Below, piece by piece: positions 55,650-64,000 of a DNA stretch of 64,000 nucleotides (position 1 is the stretch's first letter; the number at the start of each line of letters is the position of its first letter). The notes beneath the pieces are model-generated. The model had not been told where the DNA came from, did not search any database, and saw only the letters and a program-made list of their open reading frames with translations. Location: NCBI RefSeq assembly GCF_900112575.1, contig NZ_FOMH01000007.1, forward strand, positions 1 through 64,000, given 5' to 3'. Source of the stretch: Flavobacterium phragmitis. GTDB lineage: Bacteria; Bacteroidota; Bacteroidia; Flavobacteriales; Flavobacteriaceae. A program made the translations under genes and the position numbers.

Positions 55650-56177
55650 ATGTGCAGATACGCAATGACATCCTATAAACCTCATTATGCTTGTTTTAAT
55701 TGTCGAAAGACTTTTAAAAGAAGATTGATGGTGGATATAAAAAAAGGAGAAGTATCGGTTTTTGAAGCCAAATGTCCGCAATGTGGAGAATTAATGGCCA
55801 ATATGGGACTGGATTTTGAATCACCTAAAAAAGACGATGTCAAAAAGTGGGAACATATTAAAAGTTTATTTTCTGTTGGTATTACATTTCATTCTTGCGG
55901 TTGCAGCGGGCCAGGGTATATTCCGAATTCAAAAGAAAAATTAATTGAATATTTTGAAGGCATAAAAAAGACCTATTTTAAAAATATGGATTTTTGGCGC
56001 ACCAGAATTGAACCTGCTACAAAACAGGAAAAAGAAAGGGATTCGAATAAAAACTGGCATGAATTAAATCGCATTTCTTCGAATTTTAGAAAGGAAACAG
56101 TAACCAATCAGGAAGGTTTAGATTATTGGCATCTAAAGATTAAACAAGTTGAAGAAAAGTTAAATCTGATAAAATAA
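55650..56177 (+). CDS. Zinc-ribbon-like protein, function unknown
   Basis: A 175-residue soluble protein with two paired-cysteine motifs (CFNCRK at about 15, CPQCGE at about 45) fitting a zinc ribbon, and a later HSCGCSG. The C-terminal part is charged and helical. The role is unknown; nucleic-acid binding is possible. It lies 74 bases after the previous gene and 84 before pheS, with only a small hairpin (AGTCTCAGTCTCAG / CTGAGACTG) between the first two. Confidence 0.7.
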   Translation: MCRYAMTSYKPHYACFNCRKTFKRRLMVDIKKGEVSVFEAKCPQCGELMANMGLDFESPKKDDVKKWEHIKSLFSVGITFHSCGCSGPGYIPNSKEKLIEYFEGIKKTYFKNMDFWRTRIEPATKQEKERDSNKNWHELNRISSNFRKETVTNQEGLDYWHLKIKQVEEKLNLIK

Positions 56178-56231
56178 TTTACGGAAAACCTAAAACTGCG
56201 TCTGAGACCGCACACTTTCAACTAAAAACAC

Positions 56232-56239
56232 TAAATTTG
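56232..56239 (+). promoter_or_regulatory. -7 box of pheS promoter
   Basis: TAAATTTG fits TAnnTTTG, 22 bases before the ATG, with a weak AAGGA ribosome site between. Confidence 0.4.
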
Positions 56240-56261
56240 TACTCTCAATTATCGAAGGAAA

Positions 56262-57281
56262 ATGATAGATAAGATAAAACAGCACATAGAGGAAGCTAAA
56301 GCCTTTAATGAGAAAAATAAAGAATCGTTAGAACAATTCCGTATTAAATATTTAGGAAGTAAAGGTTTGCTTAAAGAACTTTTTACTGAATTTAAAAATA
56401 TTCCAAACGACCAGAAAAAAGATTTTGGACAAGTAATCAATACTTTAAAAGCGGTTGCTGAAGAAAAAGTAAAGCAAATTCAGGAAGAGCTTGAAAGCAA
56501 AGAAGAGTCTAAAGGAGTTTTTGGAGATTTAACGCGTGCTGCAGAACCAGTAATTATTGGTTCGCGCCACCCAATTTCTATCGTTAAAAATCAGATTATA
56601 GATATTTTTGCTAATATCGGATTCAACGTTTCTGAAGGTCCAGAAATCGAAGACGACTGGCATAACTTTACCGCATTGAACTTGCCAGAATATCATCCAG
56701 CGCGTGACATGCAAGATACGTTTTTCATTCAGACCAATCCTGATGTGTTGTTGCGTACGCATACATCATCTGTTCAGGTGCGTTATATGGAAAATCATAA
56801 ACCGCCAATCCGTACGATTTCTCCAGGACGTGTTTTCCGTAATGAAGCTATTTCATCTCGTTCGCACTGTATTTTCCATCAAGTGGAAGGATTGTACATT
56901 GACAAAGATGTGTCTTTTGCCGATTTGAAACAGACATTACTTTATTTCACAAAAGAAATGTTCGGAAAATCTAAGATTCGTCTTCGTCCGTCCTATTTCC
57001 CATTTACAGAGCCAAGTGCCGAAATTGATATTTATTGGGGACTAAAAACAGAAACCGATTACCGTATCACAAAAGGAACAGGCTGGTTGGAAATTGGAGG
57101 TTGCGGAATGGTTGATCCAAACGTTTTGAAAAACTGTGATATTAATCCAGATGAATACAACGGTTTTGCTTTCGGAATGGGAGTAGAGCGTATTGCGATG
57201 CTTTTATACCAAATTGGAGATATCCGTATGTTCTATGAAAATGATGTTCGTTTCTTAGAGCAGTTTAAAGCTAATATTTAG
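56262..57281 (+). CDS. pheS: Phenylalanine-tRNA ligase alpha subunit
   Basis: The catalytic subunit of PheRS, 339 residues. The N-terminal coiled coil (1-90) is followed by the class II core: HPARDMQDTFF, LLRTHTSSVQVR, RVFRNEAISSRSHCIFHQVEG, and GFAFGMGVERIAMLLY. The beta subunit gene pheT is not next to it, as often in Bacteroidota. Its TAG stop shares its last base with the start of a REP-like element. Confidence 0.96.
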   Translation: MIDKIKQHIEEAKAFNEKNKESLEQFRIKYLGSKGLLKELFTEFKNIPNDQKKDFGQVINTLKAVAEEKVKQIQEELESKEESKGVFGDLTRAAEPVIIGSRHPISIVKNQIIDIFANIGFNVSEGPEIEDDWHNFTALNLPEYHPARDMQDTFFIQTNPDVLLRTHTSSVQVRYMENHKPPIRTISPGRVFRNEAISSRSHCIFHQVEGLYIDKDVSFADLKQTLLYFTKEMFGKSKIRLRPSYFPFTEPSAEIDIYWGLKTETDYRITKGTGWLEIGGCGMVDPNVLKNCDINPDEYNGFAFGMGVERIAMLLYQIGDIRMFYENDVRFLEQFKANI

Positions 57282-57370
57282 GAGCTGTTTCCTGCTGTCC
57301 GCTGTATCTTTTGTCTCGTTGAAAAAACGAGACAAAAGGATGCCGCTTCCATCAGGGCTAGGGCTTTACG
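57281..57370. repeat. REP-like element at the end of pheS
   Basis: GGAGCTGTTTCCTGCTGTCC begins at the last base of the pheS stop codon; a 13-bp hairpin (CTTTTGTCTCGTT / AACGAGACAAAAG) at 57308-57338 and GATGCCGCTTCCATCAGGGC follow. From memory, elements with these end words recur in many Flavobacterium genomes. A second hairpin (AACCTTTGT / ACAAAGGTT, 57398-57432) follows. Confidence 0.65.
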
Positions 57371-57445
57371 TTATAAATTACCTTTACAATAAACAAACCT
57401 TTGTGGAAGCTTTAGGCTTTGACAAAGGTTTTTAAAATTTAATAG

Positions 57446-57853
57446 ATGAAAAAAGATATAATAATTCCAGAAGTCGAAAACGTATTTCTTGCCGCTGTTC
57501 AAGAATGGAGTGACGATTTTATGGAAAAAGTGTGGTACGCTTACTTGGTTAATGATAGTGATTTTAACTTAGACAGCGTTATGGTGGTTTCAAAAGCGTT
57601 TGGAACGATTGATGGCGAAATGAAGAAAACATCAATTCTGCGTCATGCATTTGTTGAGGTGCCTTCGGTTTCTGTTGTAAAGATAGAATTGATTGAAAAA
57701 AGCCTTTTAGCGCTTAATAATGAGTTCATGGTAACTTTCTTCATCGGAAATACTTTGTACGATAAGAAGTTTATTTTTAAAGCCAATTCGCTTGACGAAA
57801 ACAATACGGAAGAAGTGCCGATTTTGTTTGTTGAAGGGGTTATGGTGAAGTAA
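57446..57853 (+). CDS. Conserved Flavobacteriaceae-type protein, function unknown
   Basis: A 135-residue soluble protein without signal or membrane segment. It has an aromatic patch (EKVWYAYLVNDSDFNLDSV) and a beta-rich C-terminus ending in VPILFVEGVMVK. The start at 57446 is ATG. No family is recognised. It is read alone on the plus strand, between the REP-like element and the gpsA terminator. Confidence 0.65.
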   Translation: MKKDIIIPEVENVFLAAVQEWSDDFMEKVWYAYLVNDSDFNLDSVMVVSKAFGTIDGEMKKTSILRHAFVEVPSVSVVKIELIEKSLLALNNEFMVTFFIGNTLYDKKFIFKANSLDENNTEEVPILFVEGVMVK

Positions 57854-57898
57854 AGAAAAAAGAGTATAGAATAAATAAAATAGATTTTAAGATAATAA

Positions 57899-57938
57899 AA
57901 GAGTCAATACAAAATTAAATAAGTATTGACTCTTTTTT
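57899..57938. terminator. Bidirectional terminator between the unknown gene and gpsA
   Basis: AAGAGTCAATACA-like stem pairs with GTATTGACTCTT around an 11-nt loop; A and T runs flank both sides. Confidence 0.85.
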
Positions 57939-57992
57939 ATTCTCAAAGTTGAGGTCTATTCTCTATGTTCTTTATTCTATTTTCTTTAGAAT

Positions 57993-58988
57993 TTAATCCA
58001 AAGACTCTGTTAATTTTCTGAAAACCGTTTTAGCATCTTTTCCTTCATATAAAACCGAATAAACGGCATCAATAATTGGCGTTTTGGCTCCATAACCTTG
58101 ATTTAGTTTATAAGCACTTTTTGTTGCGTAATATCCTTCTGCAACCATGCTCATTTCCATCATGGCGCTTTTTACAGTGTAACCTTTTCCAATCATATTT
58201 CCGAACATTCTATTTCTTGAGAAAACCGAATATCCTGTAACCAATAAATCGCCCAAATAAGCCGAATCGTTAATGTTACGTTTCATTTTATGCACTTTTC
58301 TAATGAATTTTTTCATTTCACGAATAGCGTTACTCATTAAAACCGACTGGAAGTTATCGCCATAACCTAAACCGTGGGCAATTCCGGCAGCGATTGAATA
58401 AATGTTTTTCAGCATTGCGGCATATTCAGTTCCGATAATATCATCTGAAATTTTAGCTTTAATATAATTTCCGGAAAGTGATTTGGCAACTGTTTTTGCT
58501 TTATCCGGATCACCGCAGGCAATCGTTAAGTAAGAAAGTCTTTCCAATGCGACTTCTTCCGCATGACAAGGACCTGTAATTACTCCGATGTTGTAGTAGG
58601 GTATATCATATTGAATGTGAAAATGTTCGCCAACGATTAAACTCGTTTCTGGAACGATACCTTTAATAGCAGAAAAAATGATTTTATCTGATAAAGAAAC
58701 CGTCATGTTTTTTAATTCGGCATCCAGGAAAGCAGAAGGAATAGCAAAAATGATGTAATCTGCATATTCTATCGCTTCGTTTATATTGCTTGTCAGTTTA
58801 AGTTTGTTGGTGTCAAATTCAACAGAACTTAAATAGTTGGGATTGTGTTTGTATTTCTGAAGATGTTCAATTGCAGATTCATTACGCATATACCACGCAA
58901 TTTCTGAAAGATTCACACATAACATTTTGGCAATTGCCGTTGCCCAGCTTCCTCCTCCAATTACTGCAAATTTTAACTTTTCGCTCAT
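57993..58988 (-). CDS. gpsA: NAD(P)+-dependent glycerol-3-phosphate dehydrogenase
   Basis: Makes glycerol-3-phosphate from dihydroxyacetone phosphate for phospholipids. The nucleotide-binding motif GGGSWATAIAKML, the active-site Lys region SAIKGIVPETSL, TEYAAMLKNIYSIAAGIAHGLG and NAIREM are all present; length 331. The start at 58988 (MSEKLKFAVIGGG) is preferred, since an upstream Met at 59009 falls within the promoter -7 box. Confidence 0.95.
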   Translation of the reverse strand: MSEKLKFAVIGGGSWATAIAKMLCVNLSEIAWYMRNESAIEHLQKYKHNPNYLSSVEFDTNKLKLTSNINEAIEYADYIIFAIPSAFLDAELKNMTVSLSDKIIFSAIKGIVPETSLIVGEHFHIQYDIPYYNIGVITGPCHAEEVALERLSYLTIACGDPDKAKTVAKSLSGNYIKAKISDDIIGTEYAAMLKNIYSIAAGIAHGLGYGDNFQSVLMSNAIREMKKFIRKVHKMKRNINDSAYLGDLLVTGYSVFSRNRMFGNMIGKGYTVKSAMMEMSMVAEGYYATKSAYKLNQGYGAKTPIIDAVYSVLYEGKDAKTVFRKLTESLD

Positions 58989-59006
58989 TATTTTATTAAT
59001 TTGAAA

Positions 59007-59039
59007 CAAAAGTACTTAATAATGTGCTAATAAAGCAAA
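59007..59039 (-). promoter_or_regulatory. Promoter of gpsA
   Basis: The minus strand reads TTTTG, 21 bases, then TACTTTTG. This matches the Bacteroidota -33/-7 pattern and excludes the start at 59009. Confidence 0.6.
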
Positions 59040-59177
59040 ATCTGATTTAAGAAATTTGAGAAAGCACTCCTGAAGAGTTTTCTTTTAATTCAAAAGAGAG
59101 TCGAATTTTACAAGATCTCAGTTTTTAGAATCCAAATTTGCTTTAAAAACAGTATTTTTGAGAAAATTCGTTCAGTT

Positions 59178-61652
59178 ATGATTAATAAATTTTCAACTCT
59201 TATTATTTTATTTACAACTGTATTTTCTTACTCCCAAAACATGGAACCACTTTATTTCGACGCCGATTGGAAAAATACCACTAAAGAAAACGCTTCTTTT
59301 TATAGAATGCAGCCTTTAAAAAAATCAGGAAACCTGGTTTTAGTAGAAGATTTCTACATCAATAATACGCCACAATTTCAGGGATATGCTTTTCAGGATA
59401 ATGAAGACAACTATGTTGGAGACGTTGTTTGGTTTGATGAAAATGGCTTTGATGCTTCTTTTTATCAATTTTATAATTTTTCTGGAGTTTCTAATTTAAC
59501 GTATTATTATCCAAATGGTAAAAAATTAAAAACCATTCAGTACAAAAATGGACGAAAAGATGGCGAAACCATCCTTTATCATGAAGATGGTTCTGTGTTA
59601 ATGAAAGGAAAATATGAAGGAGGAAAACCGGTAAATGGTGATTTTGAAGACGTTTTAAATTGGGATGATTACCGCTTGAATAAAGCCGACAATGAGGCAC
59701 AAAGAGAAGAACCAATCCGAATGACCGAAGCAATGATCATTCGTGATGAAACAGGAAAAACCAAAAACAGACAAATCATCAGAAAAAAGATATTCTGGGC
59801 AAATTCAAAACAGTTGGCTCAGGAAATTTGGTATGATATTGCAAACGGAAATACAGAACCTTTTAAGCAGATTAACTACGATAAATCGGGCAAAGTTTTA
59901 CAGACTATTAATGAAAAAGATTTTGAGCAATATGGACGTGAAATTGCGAATGGAACGGTTTACGATTATTATTTCCAAAACAAATTTGCTGTTGCGCTAA
60001 AGTCCAAAACCAGTTATAAAAACGGACAAAAAAATGGTGAGGAAATTCAATATTTTCCAAACGGAAAAGTTTTAAAAACAGTAAAATATTCTGAAGGAGA
60101 AGCACAAGGAGATCAAATAGAATACAATTCGGACGGAAGTATAAAAGCAAAACGAATTTATAAAAACGGACAGCCTTTTGAAGGCAATTTTGATGAACGA
60201 TTTGCTAGTGATTTATTCGTTAATCAAAACTATAAAAATGGTCAAAAAGACGGAGAAACAATTGTAAAAGAGGAGTCTGGAACTGTTGTGGCAAAAGGGA
60301 TTTATAAAGATGGAAAACCTTTTAACGGGACATTTGTTATTAAAAATGAAGAGGAACAAAACGAATTAATCAACGTTACTGATTACAAGAAAAATGGCGT
60401 ACAGAAAATATTTAATTATTATCTCGACGATCCAATTAAAACGTACACTGTTGTAAACGATGTTAAAAATGGAGAAACTGTTTTTTATGATAACCGGGAA
60501 ATAACAGGAAAACTGGAATATAAAAATGATCTGCCTTTCGAAGGAACTTTAGTAGAATCGAAAAAAAGCACTATTTATAGAAAAGGATCTGTAGCAGAAG
60601 AGATTTATTACAGAAGCGAATACGATAAAAAAGACGAAAATAATATTCAGAAAACCATCTATTTTGAAAATGGGAAAAGAACTAAAATCGTTAATAAATC
60701 TTTTTTAATTACTTCGGACAGACAGGATTCTTATATTGGAACTTATAAAAATGACAAACCTTTTTCGGGTTATTTTGCCACAGATTCAAGTGAATTTACT
60801 CACGTAGATTATTATGAAAACGGTATTATAAAATATCAGTATTCAAATAATTATTTAGAGAATTTGGAGAAATACGAATATCCAAATTATAATATAAAAT
60901 CAACTTACAAAGACGGTAAAATAGTTGATGGGCCAGAATACATACAATTGGAACGTCAGTTTATTACAAAGCATTGGAAAAATGGTATTCTGCAAAGTTT
61001 TGACTTTGATATTTTTGCGATGCATTATTTTAACCGTTATCATTTCGAATTAAAAAATAAAGCAATTGAACTCGAAGAATTGCAACATAAGCTGAAAGGA
61101 AAAATTGTTTTGGAAAAATCGAATGGAAAAACAATTGGTAAATTCAGTATAAATAATAAACTTTTGGTTACCAGTTCATCAGTAGAAGTTAATAATGTAA
61201 CACCAACTGAACCAGGAAGCGTTTTGTATTATGAAGTAAACAATGCAATCGAAGCAAAGCTATTTACAACAATCGAAGATAATAATGATGAGGAAAGAAG
61301 AGATGCCGAAATTTTCAGTACAGTATTTAGTTCTTACTTAAATCACGATAAAACAATCGAAGAAAATTTTAATCTGATTGCCGACAAAATCTCATCAGAA
61401 AAAGATGTTGAACTATTATTCGGAAATGAACTAAAAGGCGGTTTAATTGCCGGTTTAAGAATTGATAAAGCCAAGAAACCCGAAGTAGGAACTTTGATAC
61501 TAAAAAATGCCAATAATTCATATGATTTAAAAGCGTTTTTCAAGGAAAAAACAATAGGCGAAAAGAATAACGTTGAGTTTGAAAATGTCAAAGCAGAAAT
61601 CGAAAATCTTATTAAGATATTGGAACAGAAAATGAATGAAGATTTTAAATAA
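59178..61652 (+). CDS. Secreted MORN-repeat (YwqK-like) protein
   Basis: An 824-residue protein with a signal peptide (LIILFTTVFSYSQ). About 7-9 MORN-type repeats are spread between residues 110 and 600, with core patterns such as YYPNGKKLKT, YKNGRKDGETILY and YKNGQKNGEEIQYF. The C-terminal 230 residues lack them. Databases often name such proteins YwqK-family antitoxin, but no toxin is present and the secreted form makes a membrane- or surface-related role more likely. A -7 box TATTTTTG lies at 59153-59160. Confidence 0.8.
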   Translation: MINKFSTLIILFTTVFSYSQNMEPLYFDADWKNTTKENASFYRMQPLKKSGNLVLVEDFYINNTPQFQGYAFQDNEDNYVGDVVWFDENGFDASFYQFYNFSGVSNLTYYYPNGKKLKTIQYKNGRKDGETILYHEDGSVLMKGKYEGGKPVNGDFEDVLNWDDYRLNKADNEAQREEPIRMTEAMIIRDETGKTKNRQIIRKKIFWANSKQLAQEIWYDIANGNTEPFKQINYDKSGKVLQTINEKDFEQYGREIANGTVYDYYFQNKFAVALKSKTSYKNGQKNGEEIQYFPNGKVLKTVKYSEGEAQGDQIEYNSDGSIKAKRIYKNGQPFEGNFDERFASDLFVNQNYKNGQKDGETIVKEESGTVVAKGIYKDGKPFNGTFVIKNEEEQNELINVTDYKKNGVQKIFNYYLDDPIKTYTVVNDVKNGETVFYDNREITGKLEYKNDLPFEGTLVESKKSTIYRKGSVAEEIYYRSEYDKKDENNIQKTIYFENGKRTKIVNKSFLITSDRQDSYIGTYKNDKPFSGYFATDSSEFTHVDYYENGIIKYQYSNNYLENLEKYEYPNYNIKSTYKDGKIVDGPEYIQLERQFITKHWKNGILQSFDFDIFAMHYFNRYHFELKNKAIELEELQHKLKGKIVLEKSNGKTIGKFSINNKLLVTSSSVEVNNVTPTEPGSVLYYEVNNAIEAKLFTTIEDNNDEERRDAEIFSTVFSSYLNHDKTIEENFNLIADKISSEKDVELLFGNELKGGLIAGLRIDKAKKPEVGTLILKNANNSYDLKAFFKEKTIGEKNNVEFENVKAEIENLIKILEQKMNEDFK

Positions 61653-61767
61653 AAATATTTTCATACTTATACAATAAAACAATTAGCACTACGTTGTAAG
61701 TCTTTATAAATTAGAATTTTAATGAATTTAAAAAGATTTGAGTTAGTTAGTTTTGTTTTAGTATTTT

Positions 61768-61806
61768 AAAAAGGCGTTCTTGAGCAAGTTAGAACGCCTT
61801 TTTTTA
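61768..61806. terminator. Terminator after the MORN-repeat gene
   Basis: AAAAAGGCGTTCT pairs with AGAACGCCTTTTT, followed by a T run. Confidence 0.85.
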
Positions 61807-61873
61807 TAGTTTTCAGTTGCAGTCAAAGTTTTCAGTGATTGTTAAAACTGTAAACTGTCACAGAATACTGTGA

Positions 61874-63031
61874 CTAATAAGAAAGTTCCACAATAGATTT
61901 CACTTTATCTAAAGTCACTAATTGCTTTTCACCAAGACCTTTCCAGCCTCTTTCGTCGAAACGATTTACGATAAAATCTGCTGTTTTGCTGTAGTCTTCT
62001 GTGTATTGCGAAAGTTTGGTGTCCATTCCCATTGTATGGAAAAACTCAACAGTTTTGTTGATGGCTTCTTTTGCCACTTCTTCATCAGAACCGGAAAGAT
62101 TAAAGATTCTTCTTCCGTATTGCGCCAGTTTTTCTTTCTTAGAATCAAACATTACAGTATACAAACTTGGACCAATAATTGCCAAAGTTCTGGCGTGATC
62201 AATTTCATATAATGCTGTTAATTCATGACCAATCATGTGAGTCGCCCAATCGCTCGGAACTCCTTTTTGGATTAATCCGTTTAAAGCCATTGTACAGCTC
62301 CACATAAAGTTGGATGCCAAAGTATAATCGGTTGGGTTTTTAACAACACCTGGACCAACTTCAATTAAAGTCTGTAGAATTCCTTCGGCAATTCTATCTT
62401 GCAAAAAGGCATCAGTTGGATACGTTAAATATTGTTCCATTACGTGTGTGTAAGCATCAACAACACCATTTTCAAGTTGTCTTTTTGGTAAAGAAGCAAT
62501 TACGGTTGGATCACAAATAGAGAATTGAGGAAACAAAGCGCTTCCGCCAGAAGATAATTTTTCCTGCGTTGCTTCAATGGTTACTACATAGCCAGAATTC
62601 ATTTCACTTCCCGTTGCTGGTAAAGTTAAAACAGTTCCAAACGGCATTGCATTTTCTTTAATCAAAATTCTTTTTTGGAGAATATCAATTGGATTTCCTT
62701 CAAAATTAACTGCGCCTGAAATAAATTTCACACCATCAATCACAGATCCGCCTCCAACAGCCAAAATAAAATCGATTTTTTCTGCTTTAATAACATCAAC
62801 CGCTTTCATTAAAGTTTCAAATCTTGGATTTGGTTCAATACCGCCAAATTCTACAATTTCAAAACCTTTTAAGTTAGCCATTACCTTATCGTAAATTCCG
62901 TTTTTAAAGATACTTCCACCTCCGTAAACCAAAAGAATTTTGGCATTTTTTGGAACTAGGGTCGAAAGTTTTTCAATTTGTCCTTTCCCGAAAACTAAGT
63001 TTGTCGGATTGTATAATTCAAAGTTAAGCAT
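61874..63031 (-). CDS. Iron-dependent alcohol dehydrogenase (YqhD-like)
   Basis: A 385-residue group III alcohol dehydrogenase. The NAD(P) site VVYGGGSIFKNG-like (LLVYGGGSIFKNG) and GGGSVIDGVKF are visible; metal-binding Asp/His residues lie in VDAYTHVMEQYL (about 190-200) and GHELTALYEIDHARTLAI. The layout follows the E. coli YqhD NADPH aldehyde reductase. It reduces a range of aldehydes. The start ATG at 63031 is firm. Confidence 0.93.
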   Translation of the reverse strand: MLNFELYNPTNLVFGKGQIEKLSTLVPKNAKILLVYGGGSIFKNGIYDKVMANLKGFEIVEFGGIEPNPRFETLMKAVDVIKAEKIDFILAVGGGSVIDGVKFISGAVNFEGNPIDILQKRILIKENAMPFGTVLTLPATGSEMNSGYVVTIEATQEKLSSGGSALFPQFSICDPTVIASLPKRQLENGVVDAYTHVMEQYLTYPTDAFLQDRIAEGILQTLIEVGPGVVKNPTDYTLASNFMWSCTMALNGLIQKGVPSDWATHMIGHELTALYEIDHARTLAIIGPSLYTVMFDSKKEKLAQYGRRIFNLSGSDEEVAKEAINKTVEFFHTMGMDTKLSQYTEDYSKTADFIVNRFDERGWKGLGEKQLVTLDKVKSIVELSY

Positions 63032-63032
63032 G

Positions 63033-63085
63033 ATTTTTTTTGAGTTTCTAAGATGCTGAGAAACTAAGATTCTAAGTTTTTTAGC
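63033..63085. repeat. Dispersed intergenic repeat, family F copy 2
   Basis: GATGCTGAGAAACTAAGATT and TCTAAGTTTTTTAGCATC words, shared with 23614-23684. Confidence 0.5.
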
Positions 63086-63135
63086 ATCGGGTTGATTTTA
63101 TTATTTTAATTTTTTAACCTGTTGGGTCTAATTAT

Positions 63136-63285
63136 TTTCAACACATCGAAACATAGTTTTTGAAAATTTAAAAAAGTCGTTTCACTAATTTAAAAACACA
63201 TAGTTTAGCTATGTGTGGAAACTAGTTTCTTTTGTTCTCTTTTGCTTTTACACAAAAATCTATGTTTCTATGTGTTAAATTGTTT
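63136..63285. repeat. Dispersed intergenic repeat, family B copy 3
   Basis: ACACATCGAAACATAG, GGAAACTAGTTTCTTTTGTT and CTATGTTTCTATGTGTTAAA, matching copies at 41376-41522 and 54925-55083. Confidence 0.7.
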
Positions 63286-63317
63286 TTTTAGATTATACTC
63301 AACGCGGTATTTTAATA

Positions 63318-63370
63318 AAGTCTAAGTTGCTAAAATCTTAGAATCTTAGCAACTTAGTATCTCAGCATCT
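63318..63370 (-). repeat. Family F copy 3, hairpin after the glutamine amidotransferase-like gene
   Basis: CTAAGTTGCTAA (63322-63333) and TTAGCAACTTAG (63346-63357) form a perfect 12-bp stem. It may act as a terminator for the gene that ends at 63371. Confidence 0.6.
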
Positions 63371-64000
63371 TTAGTTTAATTTCTGTAACAATTTTCCAGC
63401 TACCAATTTAGAAGATGCTGGGTTTTGCCCTGTAATTAAAAGTCCGTCTTCTACAGCATAAGGTTGCCAGTTTGGTCCTTTGGAAAAAATACCGCCGTTT
63501 GAAGCTAAAGCATCTTCCAATAAAAACGGAACCACTTTAGTTAAACCAACTGCTTCTTCTTCTTCGTTAGTAAATCCGGTTATTTTTTTACCTTTTACTA
63601 GATATTCCCCTTTTACTTTTACATTTTTCAAAACAGCAGGAGCGTGACAAACAAAAGCTACTGGTTTATTGTGTGTATAAAAAGATTCGATTAAAGCAAT
63701 AGAGTTTTGATCCTGCACCAAATCCCAAAGCGGACCGTGACCTCCTGGATAAAAAACAGCGTCATAATCTTTTTGGTTAACCGTTGACAGCTTTATAGTG
63801 TTTTTTAATTTTTCCTGTAAAACCTTATCAGCGTCAAAACGTTTGGTGTCTTCTGTTGCCGAAGCAGGATCGGCACTTTTTGGATCAATTGGCGGTTGTC
63901 CTCCAAGTGGAGACGCAATTGAAATTTCAACACCCTGATCTAATAATTCATAATAAGGAGCAGCAAATTCTTCAGACCAGAATCCTGTTTTTTCTCCGGT
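63371..64000 (-). CDS. DJ-1/PfpI-like protein (class I glutamine amidotransferase fold), start cut by the window
   Basis: The frame stays open to the window edge at 64000, with 209 codons and a stop visible. GATase-like motifs: GVEISIASPLGGQPPIDP, DYDAVFYPGGHGPLWDL and the nucleophile Cys in VAFVCHAPAVLKNV. This resembles HchA-type chaperone/glyoxalase proteins. Any GTG internal start at 63721 would remove the FYPGGHG motif, so the true start is outside the window. Function may be methylglyoxal or protein repair. Confidence 0.88.
   Translation of the reverse strand, partial: TGEKTGFWSEEFAAPYYELLDQGVEISIASPLGGQPPIDPKSADPASATEDTKRFDADKVLQEKLKNTIKLSTVNQKDYDAVFYPGGHGPLWDLVQDQNSIALIESFYTHNKPVAFVCHAPAVLKNVKVKGEYLVKGKKITGFTNEEEEAVGLTKVVPFLLEDALASNGGIFSKGPNWQPYAVEDGLLITGQNPASSKLVAGKLLQKLN

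Larger units (their letters stand above)
63032..63370. other. 339-bp intergenic region made of repeats
   Basis: Holds family F copies (63033-63085, 63318-63370) and family B copy 3 (63136-63285). No gene was seen. Confidence 0.65.

Noticed and set aside
58989..59009. Upstream start of gpsA
   Set aside because: It overlaps the promoter -7 box at 59007-59014.
1..64000. tRNA, rRNA, integrase or transposase genes
   Set aside because: No frame with transposase or recombinase motifs and no cloverleaf was recognised by eye; short RNA genes could still be missed.

Overview
The window looks like chromosomal DNA of a Flavobacterium-type member of the Bacteroidota. The grounds are: AT-rich intergenic DNA; several TAnnTTTG promoter cores; three long secreted proteins with type IX secretion (T9SS) or gliding-associated C-termini; a SusC/SusD pair; and Bacteroidota-type housekeeping genes. 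No tRNA, rRNA or CRISPR array was found. The first and last genes are cut by the window edges.

Layout. Positions 1-21300 hold a cut T9SS surface protein, a JmjC/cupin-like protein, bioB, a small membrane protein, ribF, a secreted T9SS metalloprotease, a ComF-like protein, glyS, a LytTR regulator whose phosphoacceptor position is Glu, a small secreted peptide, a TPR sensor kinase with its response regulator, thiL, and a 1351-residue gliding-associated adhesin with eight internal repeats. Positions 21500-24400 hold two DinB-like proteins, a WYL regulator and an outer-membrane barrel protein. Positions 24600-26690 hold a two-gene cassette (DUF4276/TOPRIM-like protein plus AAA ATPase). It lies between an intact lepA and a displaced 103-bp copy of the lepA 3' end, which marks it as a small inserted island and a candidate phage-defence module. 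Positions 28500-54064 hold two Nudix-fold regulators, probably not catalytic, followed by a 23-kb co-directional polysaccharide utilization locus: SusC, SusD, a surface lipoprotein, then GH2, GH31, GH97, GH39, GH3, BACON-GH5, an SGNH acetylesterase and GH95. Positions 54290-64000 hold cvpA-like, two conserved unknown genes, pheS, a third unknown gene, gpsA, a secreted MORN-repeat protein, an iron alcohol dehydrogenase and a cut DJ-1/PfpI-like protein.

How the genes work together. The GH set matches the bonds of acetylated, fucosylated xyloglucan. GH5 would cut the backbone outside the cell. SusCD and the lipoprotein would bind and import the fragments. GH95, GH2, GH31 and GH3 would remove fucose, galactose, xylose and glucose, and the esterase would remove acetyl groups. 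GH97 and GH39 are not explained by that substrate. The Nudix regulators are divergent from susC, and the shared 543-bp region holds a candidate promoter and repeated TACTTATAGTC-like sites. Intergenic DNA carries several families of inverted and dispersed repeats that recur within the window. All functions are inferred from reading the sequence; no searches were run.
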